64,000 bases of DNA from Brevibacillus brevis (GCF_900637055.1 NZ_LR134338.1:2180001-2244000), one strand, 5' to 3'. Shown: positions 25,877-37,168, counted from the first letter of the stretch. The notes: generated from the sequence alone by a model not told the origin. Numbers and translations: made by a program.

Positions 25877-26476
25877 GTGATGAAAAACCTGCAAGAGACC
25901 ATGAAGCAGTTACAAAAAGCATCCGAAAGTTTGTCCAAGCTCGGCTTTGACCCAGATCATCCGTGGAAAGCATTAAGCCAGATGGGGCAGGTGCTGGATA
26001 CGAATTTTTGGGAGAATATTGCGACGCTTAATAAGCAAGCAGCACAAAAGACGACTGCCGCAGCCGCGCCAAATGTACCACCCGTGAAAAAGGGGAAAAA
26101 AAAGACGAAGGAAAAACCGATGCGTTTCGTGCAGGTAAACGATTCGCATTTTTCCCCAGCCTCAGATATCTTCCAATCAGAGCAAATGGTCATTGTTTCC
26201 TGTGAACTGCCAGGCTTCGATCGCGATAGTCTGGAGATTACCCTCTCCGACCAACGGTGGCTGGAGGTCAAGGGGATCATCAAAGAAAGTGAGCACCACG
26301 GGCTTCGTACACAAGGGGAAAGAAGCTACGGCCCGTTTTATCGCAAGCTGGCTTTACCGGTTTCCGTCAGTTCAAAAGGGATGAGGGCCCAGTATCAGGA
26401 TGGGTTGTTAGAAATCTATTTGATGCGTGATGGAGCGGCGAATGAACGAAAAACAACATTTAAAGCAAGCTTGTAA
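25877..26476 (+). CDS. Hsp20/alpha-crystallin-family small heat-shock protein
   Basis: 199-residue ATP-independent holdase. The N-terminal 85 residues are a variable arm (LQETMKQLQKASESLSKLGF...), with a Lys-rich stretch KKGKKKTKEK at about 72-81. The alpha-crystallin domain spans about 92-190: ASDIFQSEQMVIVSCELPGFDRDSLEITL, the LEVKGII strand and a terminal QYQDGLLEIYLMR in place of the classical A-x-x-x-G-V-L motif. No IxI tail is evident. GTG 25877 or ATG 25880 could be used; GTG is better spaced from GGAGGGAG. A terminator follows. Confidence 0.85.
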   Translation: MMKNLQETMKQLQKASESLSKLGFDPDHPWKALSQMGQVLDTNFWENIATLNKQAAQKTTAAAAPNVPPVKKGKKKTKEKPMRFVQVNDSHFSPASDIFQSEQMVIVSCELPGFDRDSLEITLSDQRWLEVKGIIKESEHHGLRTQGERSYGPFYRKLALPVSVSSKGMRAQYQDGLLEIYLMRDGAANERKTTFKASL

Positions 26477-26500
26477 AAGCAGGTGGTAGTGGAAAATCAA

Positions 26501-26535
26501 AAAAGAACCTGGATATTCTGCCCAGGTTCTTTTTT
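26501..26535 (+). terminator. Intrinsic terminator after hsp20
   Basis: AAAAGAACCTGG and CCCAGGTTCTTTT pair around ATATTCTG, followed by T run. Confidence 0.9.
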
Positions 26536-26536
26536 A

Positions 26537-26565
26537 TTGCACAGTAACAGACGCGATGATATAAT
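26537..26565 (+). promoter_or_regulatory. SigA-type promoter of the rifampicin phosphotransferase gene
   Basis: TTGCAC (26537-26542), 17 bases, perfect TATAAT (26560-26565). It overlaps the T run of the preceding terminator. A leader of about 116 nt would result, containing a possible 15-codon frame (26628-26675) with no clear ribosome site. Confidence 0.65.
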
Positions 26566-26687
26566 CAGATCACGACTGTTTTGATTTATGTAGTCATAGT
26601 TAACGCATCTTACACTTTAATCGTACCATGCTGGTGAACTCCTGTCAAATGTTTTTTCTAAATTTTAATGGTTAGGAGAGATGTTGA

Positions 26688-29303
<2,616 letters not shown>

Positions 29304-29305
29304 TA

Positions 29306-29328
29306 AGGGGGCCTCGTGCCTCCTTTTT
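29306..29328 (+). terminator. Intrinsic terminator after rph
   Basis: AGGGGGC (29306-29312) pairs with GCCTCCT (29318-29324) around CTCGT, followed by T run. Confidence 0.75.
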
Positions 29329-29377
29329 CAGCCAAAATAAAAACAGTGTCAATGAAAAGACATTAACACTGCAGGGA

Positions 29378-29593
29378 TTAGATGTTCCCAAACATCGGTT
29401 GATCGACGACATTGGGGTCTAGTGTATTCGTTGCGTTGACACCATTGAGCGTATTGACGACGTTGCCTGTGTTGCCGCCTCCTGAACCGGAGAATGTCTT
29501 GGCGGCTGTTTTTGGCGATATGTTGAGCGTATCTCCGAAGTTAACGGTACCCGAATTACTATTGATATTGACAGCTCCAATGACAGAAGGCAC
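29378..29593 (-). CDS. gerPF: GerPF spore germination protein
   Basis: 71-residue GerPA/GerPF-family protein with MPSVIGAVNINSNSGTVNFGD at the start, then SPKTAAKTFSGSGGGNTG, and NGVNATNTLDPNVVDQP at the end. GerP proteins sit in the inner coat and let germinants pass to receptors in the inner spore membrane. It is the last gene of a complete six-gene gerP operon, 3 bp after gerPE. GerPA and GerPF are paralogues; position at the operon end gives the name. Confidence 0.92.
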   Translation of the reverse strand: MPSVIGAVNINSNSGTVNFGDTLNISPKTAAKTFSGSGGGNTGNVVNTLNGVNATNTLDPNVVDQPMFGNI

Positions 29594-29596
29594 AGC

Positions 29597-29989
29597 CTAC
29601 CCCCTCCCTCTGGTTTTTGGCTCGTCTTGGAAAATGTGACGAATATTTACGACTCGCGTTTCGAGTGTAATGGATTCATTAGAACCAACATGGACGACGG
29701 ACGCTCCTGCTACGAAAGGGACTTCCACTTTTCGAATGAAAATGTACGGACAGTCGTGGAACGTATCAATGCAAATCGGTTCTGAGAGACTAGGGGGAAT
29801 TAAGGGAACGGAAAAGACCGAGTAATCCTCGAACATAAATTCATTTTCATAGAAGATGGCCTGCTCGCGTTGGACGGCTAAAATGTTCGAGACTGCATCA
29901 ATCTGCCGGGAATCACCTATTTGCAGAACAGATGAGGTATCGACCGAGAGAACATCCAGCTTATGGACATGACTGGTCCTTCGGTACAT
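29597..29989 (-). CDS. gerPE: GerPE spore germination protein
   Basis: 130-residue GerPE, required for coat permeability to germinants. Visible conserved parts are HVHKLDVLSVDTSSVLQIGDSRQID near the N-terminus and NILAVQREQAIFYENEF (about 36-52). The middle is less conserved, and the end has GASVVHVGSNESITLETRVVNIRHI. ATG 29989 lies 14 bp after gerPD. The DTSSVLQIGDS core resembles the repeated module seen in GerPB and GerPD, pointing to a common origin. Confidence 0.9.
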   Translation of the reverse strand: MYRRTSHVHKLDVLSVDTSSVLQIGDSRQIDAVSNILAVQREQAIFYENEFMFEDYSVFSVPLIPPSLSEPICIDTFHDCPYIFIRKVEVPFVAGASVVHVGSNESITLETRVVNIRHIFQDEPKTRGRG

Positions 29990-30003
29990 GGGGACAACCC
30001 TCC

Positions 30004-30195
30004 TTAAGAAGCACGCAGAGCAGTATCAATCGGAATCGAAGCTCCGACAATCATTTTTTCGGGTGGGGTTTCATAAATCGCTCTGAGGTCTACAGTCTGT
30101 GTGTCTCCAATAAACAAGGAAGCAGCAGAAGAGAGAGCACTAACAGAGACTTTTTTTACACAAATGGCTTCGTTTATCACTTGATACCTCATCAT
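30004..30195 (-). CDS. gerPD: GerPD spore germination protein
   Basis: 63-residue GerPD, with the core VSALSSAASLFIGDTQTVDLRAIYETPPEKMIVG (about 17-50). The start ATG 30195 overlaps the TGA of gerPC, implying translational coupling, and GAGGTG seven bases upstream supports it. A second GerPD-like gene lies outside the operon on the opposite strand (31490-31687). Confidence 0.92.
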   Translation of the reverse strand: MMRYQVINEAICVKKVSVSALSSAASLFIGDTQTVDLRAIYETPPEKMIVGASIPIDTALRAS

Positions 30196-30806
30196 GGTTC
30201 GTTCACCTCACGAGGCAAATTTTTCACGAATGTTTCGCAGGTCTTGTCGATATCCCGTTTCACTTTTTGGACTGTATTTTGCACGAAAACATCGAGTTGC
30301 TCTGGTTCTAGTTCATCGGCAGGGAGCTCGCTCAGGTAATACTTAATCCGCTGATCGATCTGCTTTTTAATGTCATCCAAGATAAAGGCACGATAATTGT
30401 TATCCAGCGGATAGTTGCACTCTGTTTCGATTCTTTCAAGAACGTGGTAGGCATCTGTCTCCAGGTATTGATAAATTTCTTTCTGGACACGGTCAAAAAG
30501 TGGGACATTGCTTTGGTGCGGATTAGGGACATCCATCGATTGATTGATGGAAAAATCACCGATTCCAGCGTCATTTCCTTTAGGGTTTAAGCCGATATTG
30601 AGAGTCCCTTCCAGTCGCTCAACCTTTAGCAGATCGAATTTGTACTCGTTCTTGATGACGGAAGGAATCTGTTTTTCCTTGAGTTCATTTACGTCTTGCT
30701 GCAACTGTTCAAGCATTTGCTTCATCTTCTCGATCTTTTTGTCTTGCAATTGTATATAGTCATGTAACTGTTGAAGATACTGCATCATTTCGGGATCCAT
30801 GTACAT
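30192..30806 (-). CDS. gerPC: GerPC spore germination protein
   Basis: 204-residue GerPC, the only large protein of the operon. A coiled coil at about 8-48 (QLHDYIQLQDKKIEKMKQ, then MLEQLQQDVNELKEKQ) is followed by IKNEYKFDLLKVERLEGTLNIGL and a helical C-terminus with ILDDIKKQIDQRIKYYL. It may be a hub for the small GerP proteins. ATG 30806 is chosen because AAGGA stands 8 bases upstream; ATG 30815 is in frame but too close to that site. Confidence 0.9.
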   Translation of the reverse strand: MYMDPEMMQYLQQLHDYIQLQDKKIEKMKQMLEQLQQDVNELKEKQIPSVIKNEYKFDLLKVERLEGTLNIGLNPKGNDAGIGDFSINQSMDVPNPHQSNVPLFDRVQKEIYQYLETDAYHVLERIETECNYPLDNNYRAFILDDIKKQIDQRIKYYLSELPADELEPEQLDVFVQNTVQKVKRDIDKTCETFVKNLPREVNEP

Positions 30807-30840
30807 GACGACCATCCTTCTTCATCTAACATACATCGAA

Positions 30841-31095
30841 TTAGGCAAACCGCGAAGGCATACCAGGGCGTAAGGGCGAGGGAGAAACCAACGGGATGAG
30901 GGGCACGAATTCTTCCGAACCAGTTGTGGGCAGAGGCCCCACCTGTGGAGCTGGCTCTGTGAATCCGCCGGTGTTGTACAGCTTGGATACGGGTTTGATA
31001 ATCCCTGCGCTTCCTATCTGGCACACTGAAGAGTTGCTTATGCCTTCGATCTTGAGCGAATTGATTACGATATGTTGCGTAACAAAAAAGTTCAT
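30841..31095 (-). CDS. gerPB: GerPB spore germination protein
   Basis: 84-residue GerPB: MNFFVTQHIVINSLKIEGIS, then NSSVCQIGSAGIIKPVSKLYNTGGF, and a proline-rich tail (about 45-84). ATG 31095 overlaps the gerPA stop, so the two are coupled. The SSVCQIGSAG core matches the common GerP module. Confidence 0.9.
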   Translation of the reverse strand: MNFFVTQHIVINSLKIEGISNSSVCQIGSAGIIKPVSKLYNTGGFTEPAPQVGPLPTTGSEEFVPLIPLVSPSPLRPGMPSRFA

Positions 31096-31343
31096 GCGAA
31101 ATCTCGTCCCTTTGCCCTGAAATCATTCGTTTCTTCTACAAAAAGCGGGATATCATTATCGGATTGTTCATTGATGTAGACGACGCTACGTGGAATTTTA
31201 AAGGACAGATTGGTACCAGAATTGAATGATCCTCCACCCGCGAAGGTTTTGGCATAGCTGGTAGGTGCGATTTTACGGACGTCTCCGACATTGAAAACGC
31301 CGCCCACGTTGTTTACATTGATGACTCCAACGAATGCTGGCAT
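31092..31343 (-). CDS. gerPA: GerPA spore germination protein
   Basis: 83-residue first gene of the operon: MPAFVGVINVNNVGGVFNVGD, SYAKTFAGGGSFNSG, then a tail (SVVYINEQSDNDIPLFVEET) that departs from the NxxSATNT ending of typical GerPA. I start at ATG 31343, which follows AAAGGATG on the minus strand; the longer open frame to 31397 would run into the SigK-type promoter. Confidence 0.88.
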   Translation of the reverse strand: MPAFVGVINVNNVGGVFNVGDVRKIAPTSYAKTFAGGGSFNSGTNLSFKIPRSVVYINEQSDNDIPLFVEETNDFRAKGRDFA

Positions 31344-31377
31344 GTTCGGCACATCCTTTTGGGAGAGATCCTCTCTG

Positions 31378-31405
31378 TATTGTATGTCGTAGGCCATTGG
31401 GTGTT
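31378..31405 (-). promoter_or_regulatory. SigK-type promoter of the gerP operon
   Basis: On the minus strand CATACAATA (31386-31378) matches the SigK -10 CATANNNTA exactly, with AC 16 bases upstream (31404-31403) as the -35. The start point would lie about 28 nt before gerPA. B. subtilis gerP is under SigK with GerE control, so this agrees with known regulation. Confidence 0.6.
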
Positions 31406-31489
31406 CATACCTGTTTTTGCGACCGAACCAGTGAGATCCGCATACGTTGTATGGATGGCACGAGTTTTAGGAAAAGGAGAAAAAGTTCC

Positions 31490-31687
31490 ATGAATATGAA
31501 GGTGACGAATAAAAAAATAGACGTCGGTGATTTCAGCTTTGGGGGAGTGTCTCAGTCGTCGATTGTGCTGATTGGGGACACCGATGTCCTGTCTTGCTAC
31601 TCTATTTTTGATACGCCGCCACACGCCGTGGTTTATTCACCCCAGGTTCCTCTTCAACCGTTAGGTCTTGGTTTGCGAAGAGGGTAG
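31490..31687 (+). CDS. Orphan GerPD-like spore germination protein
   Basis: 65-residue protein on the + strand, divergent from gerP. Its core IDVGDFSFGGVSQSSIVLIG, then DTDVLSCYSIFDTPPHAVVYSP, aligns well with GerPD (VSSSSVFHIGDTESIYLSSIFDTPPE in B. subtilis, from memory). ATG 31490 follows AAAAGGAG; the frame is open upstream to 31334 but that part is antisense to gerPA. CATACGTTG at 31443-31451 weakly resembles a SigK -10. It ends 10 bp before the convergent cyclase gene. Likely a spore-coat protein; whether it helps germination is inferred. Confidence 0.8.
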   Translation: MNMKVTNKKIDVGDFSFGGVSQSSIVLIGDTDVLSCYSIFDTPPHAVVYSPQVPLQPLGLGLRRG

Positions 31688-31696
31688 CGGTAGTTT

Positions 31697-33595
31697 TTAC
31701 GTGTTCGCGTATTTGGTCTGATAGTGGCTGAGAGCCAACAACGGCCAAATCCAACGATAGCTGTGATAAGCAAAGTAAGTGCCGCCAGGACGCCCCCCGC
31801 CAGTCGGGTAGCGAGTCGTCCAGTCGTTTGCTTGATTGTGAGTAAGCAGGTAGTGAATCCCTCGTTGCAGCTCTGGGGTCGGCTTGGATGACACGGCTAT
31901 CAGTGCATCGATTGCCCATGCCGTCTGCGAGGGTGTGCTTGCTCCGAGAGGGACGTACGTTTTTTTCTGGTCGCTTTGGCAAGATTCCCCCCAGCCGCCG
32001 TCAGGATTTTGGCTGGCAACCAGCCACGCAACCGCTTTTTGGATGGCGGGATCAGTAGGGGAAAAGCCAACCGCCATCAGCCCGGTAATGGCAGCCCAAG
32101 TGCCGTATAGGTAAGCAATTCCCCAACGTCCATACCAGGAGCCGTCTGACCCTTGATGTTTGAGAAGCCAGCGGACTCCTTTTTCTACATGCGGGTCAGT
32201 CAATGTTCGTCCGGCATAGTTTCCGAGGAACTCTAAAGTCCTCCCTGTCAAATCGGCAGAGGACGGATCTGTACTGACGGTATCGGCTCCTTCGATTGGC
32301 AGGTGGCGAATGAAATCAGCGTCTGTGTTTCGTTCAAAAGCAGGCCAGCCTCCATCGTCGTTTTGCATGGATAATAGCCACTCGAGACCGCGCTTCCAGG
32401 CAGCAGCTGTTGTTATATCCGTACGGGCGAGCAGGCGCAGAGAGCGCAGAGCAGCTGTCGTATCATCAATATCCGGGTTCATGGTGTTGTAGTCAGAAAA
32501 GCCCCAACCGCCAGGCTTTCCTTTTGGATTGCGGATTTTCCAGTCGCCGTACGTATGCTGCTGCTTTTGGAGAAGGTACCGATTTGCTTTTTGAATCGCG
32601 GGATGTGTAGGAGAAAGTCCGCTTTTTTGCAAAGAAGAAGCCAAGAGGGCCGTGTCCCATACGGCTGAGGTAGCCAGCTGCAAGTGTGCGCCGCTTTCAT
32701 AATCGTAGACACTATTCGTAAGCCCCTGCATCGCTTTTTGGATGAGGGGGTCTTGCGGAGAAAATCCCCGAGCGAGCAGCGCAAATATCATGAAAAAGGT
32801 AGAGGTCGAATAATTGTACAGAGTACCGTCCGGCTCGATTCGCGCCAGGATGTATTGTTCCAGGCGCCGTAGAGCGAGCTTGTGCAGTTGTCCGGGTAAA
32901 AAGGGGAGACGCTGCAAGGAATCGTGGATGGTGGCGAGGAACGACTGGCCCTCTTTGAGGAAATTCTCTAGGAATCGATGCGGATATAGCCCGCGAGTGA
33001 TCGGTGTATCCGCGTATAGATCGGACAAGTCTGGCGCATCGTCAGGCTTTTTTACATAGTTGCGATCAGCCACAATCATCATGGGAGCAAGATGGACACG
33101 TGCATACCCAACAAAATCGTAAAAGCTGACAGGGAAGCTCGAGTGCAAGAGAGCAATCTCGATGGGAACGAGAAAATGCGAGGGCCACTGGTACTGGCCT
33201 GTCAAGGCTGTAGCAAATTTGGTCAGCATGTTCGCTTGTGTCAGCCCACCCTTTTCCAAAATAAACGAGCGAGCCAGAACCATTCTCGGTTCATCCTTCG
33301 TATATTTGCCTGATAACAGCAGAGCGTAATACGAATCAATGGTCGTAGACAGATGGCCTTCATGCTCGTCAGGATACAGCTTCCATGCCCCATTATCGTG
33401 TTGAAGAGACGTAATGTGAGCAGTGAGCTTCTCCATCAAACGCTCATCATGAATGCCAAGTGTGCGCAATAGGATGATCATGTGAGAATCTGTCATCGGT
33501 GAGCTTTCCAGACAAAAGCGCCAAGTGCCATCCGCTTGCTGGCGCTGTAACAAAAAGGCTTGCATGCGGCTAATTTCTTGCTGGACTTCGCGCAA
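31697..33595 (-). CDS. sqhC: Squalene-hopene / sporulenol-type triterpene cyclase
   Basis: 632-residue class II terpene cyclase that protonates a polyene and folds it into a polycyclic product at the membrane. The catalytic acid motif DIDDTT is near residue 373 in NPDIDDTTAALRSL. Several QW repeats are visible, such as QNDDGGWPAF, QGSDGSWYGRWG and QNPDGGWGESCQS. I start at TTG 33595, 8 bases after GGAGG; the open frame reaches 33856 but overlaps the divergent gene. B. subtilis SqhC is the same length and makes sporulenes from tetraprenyl-beta-curcumene, whereas other bacilli make hopanoids. Sequence alone does not decide; the gerP neighbourhood favours a spore lipid. Confidence 0.88.
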   Translation of the reverse strand: MREVQQEISRMQAFLLQRQQADGTWRFCLESSPMTDSHMIILLRTLGIHDERLMEKLTAHITSLQHDNGAWKLYPDEHEGHLSTTIDSYYALLLSGKYTKDEPRMVLARSFILEKGGLTQANMLTKFATALTGQYQWPSHFLVPIEIALLHSSFPVSFYDFVGYARVHLAPMMIVADRNYVKKPDDAPDLSDLYADTPITRGLYPHRFLENFLKEGQSFLATIHDSLQRLPFLPGQLHKLALRRLEQYILARIEPDGTLYNYSTSTFFMIFALLARGFSPQDPLIQKAMQGLTNSVYDYESGAHLQLATSAVWDTALLASSLQKSGLSPTHPAIQKANRYLLQKQQHTYGDWKIRNPKGKPGGWGFSDYNTMNPDIDDTTAALRSLRLLARTDITTAAAWKRGLEWLLSMQNDDGGWPAFERNTDADFIRHLPIEGADTVSTDPSSADLTGRTLEFLGNYAGRTLTDPHVEKGVRWLLKHQGSDGSWYGRWGIAYLYGTWAAITGLMAVGFSPTDPAIQKAVAWLVASQNPDGGWGESCQSDQKKTYVPLGASTPSQTAWAIDALIAVSSKPTPELQRGIHYLLTHNQANDWTTRYPTGGGRPGGTYFAYHSYRWIWPLLALSHYQTKYANT

Positions 33596-33652
33596 CTCAT
33601 TCACCTCCCGATAAAATACACACGCCTCAGGAAGAGAGGGGGAAGAGCATCG

Positions 33653-34786
33653 ATGGGTTTGTCGTGGTACCAATACGCATCTCGCTTGCCGCTTGCCATG
33701 AATCTGGGGAAAGTCCGTACGGCGACTGCCACGTTGCCAGCAGAAGATCAAAAGACGGTAGAGCGGATTAGTCAGGAGACGTTCGCCCACAACCGTGACA
33801 ATATAGACAGAACGCGCGCCTATTTGTCGTTTTATCAAAAGCATCCACAAATTCATTGGGCGCTATTGGCACATCTCGTATCGCGCAATGCGGGATGGAG
33901 TATGACTGATTTGCGGGGAGAATTGTTGCCTCGCTTGCTTCGAACAAAAGAGCAGCAGGATTATTTTTCGTTTTTGGAGCGGGGAAACTGGCTGATTTTT
34001 CACGATGCGTACCCTCAATTGTTACTGTATGAAGAGAGTGTCAGGCGACAGACCAACCTTTTTTATTTGCTGCCTCATCTGGGCGTCTCCACTTTCATGC
34101 AGGCGATCTGGAATCATTTTTGGAAGACAACGGACAAAGAGCTGCTCGCCATTGGTTTGATCATCAATGAACAAAACTACTTGGAAGAACAGGTCATGAA
34201 AGACTCGGGCTATCAAAATTCAGTTGTCCGCACACTCCCGTTTGCCTTGCAGGAGCTTTTGCATCTGAATATGATCTTGCTTCCTCAGCGGAAAGTGGCT
34301 GATGGGCAAGGAGGCTCCTTGCAGCTCGCGGGTGAGCGAGTGTTTCATTTTGCCTCCTTACGAGAGAGAATCAGCTTGGGAAAAAGGCTGTACAGTCTGC
34401 TGTTCGGGGGTACGAATAGGCAGGAGGCAGCGTGTGCTTGGGCATTGGATCAGCCACACACAGGTTCGCGAAAAGATTATTGGCCCCATCTTTTTCACGA
34501 TGTGAATGATACAGCTCCTGGCAAGCCTTATCAGGTAAAACTAATGAACTGTCAGCTGCACCCAGGGGCAAAGCGGCTGTTTTCCCCAACGCTGCGTCAA
34601 GTTTGGAGGCCTATTCATCATGAGCCGCCAAAGGAGTTAGATTGGTACAAAAACAAGAGCGACGTATGGCGTGTGCTGACTCGACCGGAGGAGACAGCAA
34701 ATGCAGCGGAGATGAGTGAGGCGTATTGCCAGGCGTTGGCAAAAATCGAGTGGGCTGTCGCAGCCAGAACGAGAATACTTGGCTAA
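33653..34786 (+). CDS. DUF2515 family protein, YppC-like
   Basis: 377-residue soluble protein of unknown function (DUF2515). The diagnostic stretch is TFAHNRDNIDRTRAYLSFYQ, followed by KHPQIHWALLAHLVSRNAGW and SMTDLRG (about 33-80). Later parts include NWLIFHDAYPQLLLYEESV, IINEQNYLEEQVM and PYQVKLMNCQLHP. No signal peptide or membrane helix is seen. ATG 33653 follows GAGAGGGGGAAGAG; upstream codons overlap the divergent sqhC. Only 57 bp separate the two starts, so they probably share a promoter region. Confidence 0.8.
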   Translation: MGLSWYQYASRLPLAMNLGKVRTATATLPAEDQKTVERISQETFAHNRDNIDRTRAYLSFYQKHPQIHWALLAHLVSRNAGWSMTDLRGELLPRLLRTKEQQDYFSFLERGNWLIFHDAYPQLLLYEESVRRQTNLFYLLPHLGVSTFMQAIWNHFWKTTDKELLAIGLIINEQNYLEEQVMKDSGYQNSVVRTLPFALQELLHLNMILLPQRKVADGQGGSLQLAGERVFHFASLRERISLGKRLYSLLFGGTNRQEAACAWALDQPHTGSRKDYWPHLFHDVNDTAPGKPYQVKLMNCQLHPGAKRLFSPTLRQVWRPIHHEPPKELDWYKNKSDVWRVLTRPEETANAAEMSEAYCQALAKIEWAVAARTRILG

Positions 34787-34885
34787 CTTGTAGTAAAATA
34801 GAGAGGTATTTATTCGATAAAAATGATCATGGCAGAAGAGGAAAGGTACATTTGCTTAGAGAGTTTTAGAAGGAGCGATAACCAT

Positions 34886-37141
34886 TTGAAGACACTAATT
34901 ATTGCGGAGAAACCTGACATGGGACGAAATATTGCCGCCGCAATAGATCCTAAAGCGAAAAATCACCGTACCTATTTAGAAGGTGAAAAATACATCATTA
35001 CGTGGGCAATCGGGCACTTAATTGAACTGGCGGAACCGGAGGCGTACGACCAAAAATATAAAAAGTGGAACATCAATGATCTTCCTATCATTCCCAATCC
35101 ATTTAAGCTAGTGCCCAATCGGAAAACAATCGATCAGCTAAAAATTATTGGGCAGTTGGCCAAACGAAGCAATCTGCTGATTAATGCATGCGATGCCGGG
35201 CGGGAAGGTCAACACATCTTTTCACTCATTCAGCGACATCTAAAATTGAGCCACCCCGTTAAAAGACTGTGGATCTCAGACTTGACCCCTGAAACGATCA
35301 GGAAAGGATTTGCGGAGATGAAGGATGCCGCAGCCTATGAAAACTTGACGAGGGCAGCAAAAGCTCGTAGTGAAGCAGATTGGCTAATCGGGATGAATGG
35401 CTCACGTGCATTTACAACCAAACATAATGTACTCCTTTCGGTCGGACGAGTACAGACCCCTGTCCTTGCACTCATTTATGATCGACAGAAACAGATTGAG
35501 GCTTTCTCATCGGTTACATTCTTTCAAGTGGAAGGGCATTTTTCGCAGGGGGAGAGGTCGTACAAGGGTATTTGGCAAGGTGATCGCTTAACCGATCCAT
35601 CTAAAGCAGAAATGTTGGCTCGTAAAGTGAAAGGAAAACAAGGGCGGATAGCATCCTACGAAGTAAAGGATACCAAGGAGTATCCATTCAAGTTGTATGA
35701 CCTGACATTGCTGCAACGTGAGGCCAATGGCAAGTACGGATTTTCCGCCAAGAAAACCTTGGATTTAGCTCAGGCACTCTATGAAAAGCATAAGGTGATT
35801 TCTTATCCGCGGACGAATTCCAACTATGTGACAGAGCAAAATATTCCCGAAATGCACAACACCTTGTCGTCGTTGCAAGGCACTGGATATGACAACTTGG
35901 TAAAGGGTGCAAACCGTAGTTTGGTTCACAAAGGCAACAAATTTATATGTAATCCAGCAAAAGTAGACGACCACCATGCGATCCTGCCGACAAATCGCAA
36001 GGCTTCAGGGCTTACGCCAGATGAGCAAAAGCTATACGATTTGATCGTTCGCCGCTTTCTGTCACAGTTTTATCCGCCAGCTGAATATAAGATGCATACG
36101 GTCATAACCGATGTGGAAAATGAAATGTTCAAAACGTCGGTGAAAGAACGGAAAAGTCTTGGTTGGAAGATTATTTATGCCGATCAGCAGAAGGAAAAGC
36201 CCAAGAATGTGAAAGGTGCGGCCAAAGAAGAAGAGGATAAAGAAGAGATTGAAGTGAACGAGCCTTTTATCATTCTACCTGATGCCAGCGTAGTATGCTC
36301 AGATGCGGTGGTAAAGGAAAAAGAAACACAGCCGCCCAAGCATTTTACGGAAGGAACGCTTCTAAAGGCCATGGAAAGCGCAGGCAAGCAAATCGAGGAC
36401 GAGGAACTGCGTGATGCGATGAAAGAATCAGGTCTCGGAACCCCGGCAACTCGTGCCGCTACCATCGAACGACTGAAAAAGGTCGGATACGTTGAGATGC
36501 AGGGGAAAAAGGTTCAACTTACGCAAAAAGGCCGTACCGTTATCGAATTGATTAGGGGAGCAGGTATCGAACTATTAACCTCTCCTGAAATGACGGGGCA
36601 TTGGGAGCGCCGCTTGAATGAGATCTCCCGAGGGACCGCCTCCGACGGGCAATTTATGGAGAATGTGAAGAAATTCGCTACGATGATTGTAGAAAAGGTT
36701 CGCGTACAATCTCGTGCTGAGAAGACCTTGTTTGAGAGTGAGAGTACCACTCAGAAAGGATCTTCCAAAACAAGAGGACGAGCTGGCGGGCGAAGTACAG
36801 GCAGATCAGGGGGCAGGACTGCCACAACAAAGGCTTCAACTCGAACGGCAGCAAAGACCGCTAGTACAACTTCGAGTATCATCACCAAATGTCCACGACC
36901 GGGTTGCGGAGGCTCCATTTTCATGGGGCGAAAAGGTTACGGTTGTTCGAATTACAACGTGGGCTGTAAATTCGTCATATGGAAAGAGAATTATGGACGT
37001 ATGCTGACGGATACACAGATTAAAGCACTCATTGAAAAAGGCAAAACGGGTAAAATGAAGCTTGAACGTCAGGATGGGACACAATTTCAAGCAAAACTTA
37101 TTTTGAAAAGTGTAGAATCGGGCGAACTTACTTTCGAGTAG
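34886..37141 (+). CDS. topB: DNA topoisomerase III
   Basis: 751-residue type IA topoisomerase that decatenates replication and recombination intermediates. The TOPRIM domain has IIAEKPDMGRNIA (5-17) and the acidic triad CDAGREGQ near 99-106. The active-site tyrosine is Tyr307 in ISYPRTNSNY. After about 620 there is a low-complexity Gly/Arg/Thr/Ser-rich linker, then a C-terminal zinc ribbon (CPRPGCGGSIFMGRKGYGC, then C in VGCKFVIW). I start at TTG 34886, after GAAGGAGCG; the open frame to 34823 lacks a ribosome site and family sequence. It is monocistronic in appearance. Confidence 0.93.
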   Translation: MKTLIIAEKPDMGRNIAAAIDPKAKNHRTYLEGEKYIITWAIGHLIELAEPEAYDQKYKKWNINDLPIIPNPFKLVPNRKTIDQLKIIGQLAKRSNLLINACDAGREGQHIFSLIQRHLKLSHPVKRLWISDLTPETIRKGFAEMKDAAAYENLTRAAKARSEADWLIGMNGSRAFTTKHNVLLSVGRVQTPVLALIYDRQKQIEAFSSVTFFQVEGHFSQGERSYKGIWQGDRLTDPSKAEMLARKVKGKQGRIASYEVKDTKEYPFKLYDLTLLQREANGKYGFSAKKTLDLAQALYEKHKVISYPRTNSNYVTEQNIPEMHNTLSSLQGTGYDNLVKGANRSLVHKGNKFICNPAKVDDHHAILPTNRKASGLTPDEQKLYDLIVRRFLSQFYPPAEYKMHTVITDVENEMFKTSVKERKSLGWKIIYADQQKEKPKNVKGAAKEEEDKEEIEVNEPFIILPDASVVCSDAVVKEKETQPPKHFTEGTLLKAMESAGKQIEDEELRDAMKESGLGTPATRAATIERLKKVGYVEMQGKKVQLTQKGRTVIELIRGAGIELLTSPEMTGHWERRLNEISRGTASDGQFMENVKKFATMIVEKVRVQSRAEKTLFESESTTQKGSSKTRGRAGGRSTGRSGGRTATTKASTRTAAKTASTTSSIITKCPRPGCGGSIFMGRKGYGCSNYNVGCKFVIWKENYGRMLTDTQIKALIEKGKTGKMKLERQDGTQFQAKLILKSVESGELTFE

Positions 37142-37168
37142 TAAGGGAACCAATAAAAAATAAATTGT

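Noticed and set aside
26628..26675. 15-codon upstream frame in the rph leader
   Set aside because: No ribosome site; noted in the promoter entry but not supported as a gene.
33596..33856. Longer N-terminus of the triterpene cyclase
   Set aside because: Would overlap the divergent DUF2515 gene; GGAGG with TTG 33595 gives the normal 632-residue length.
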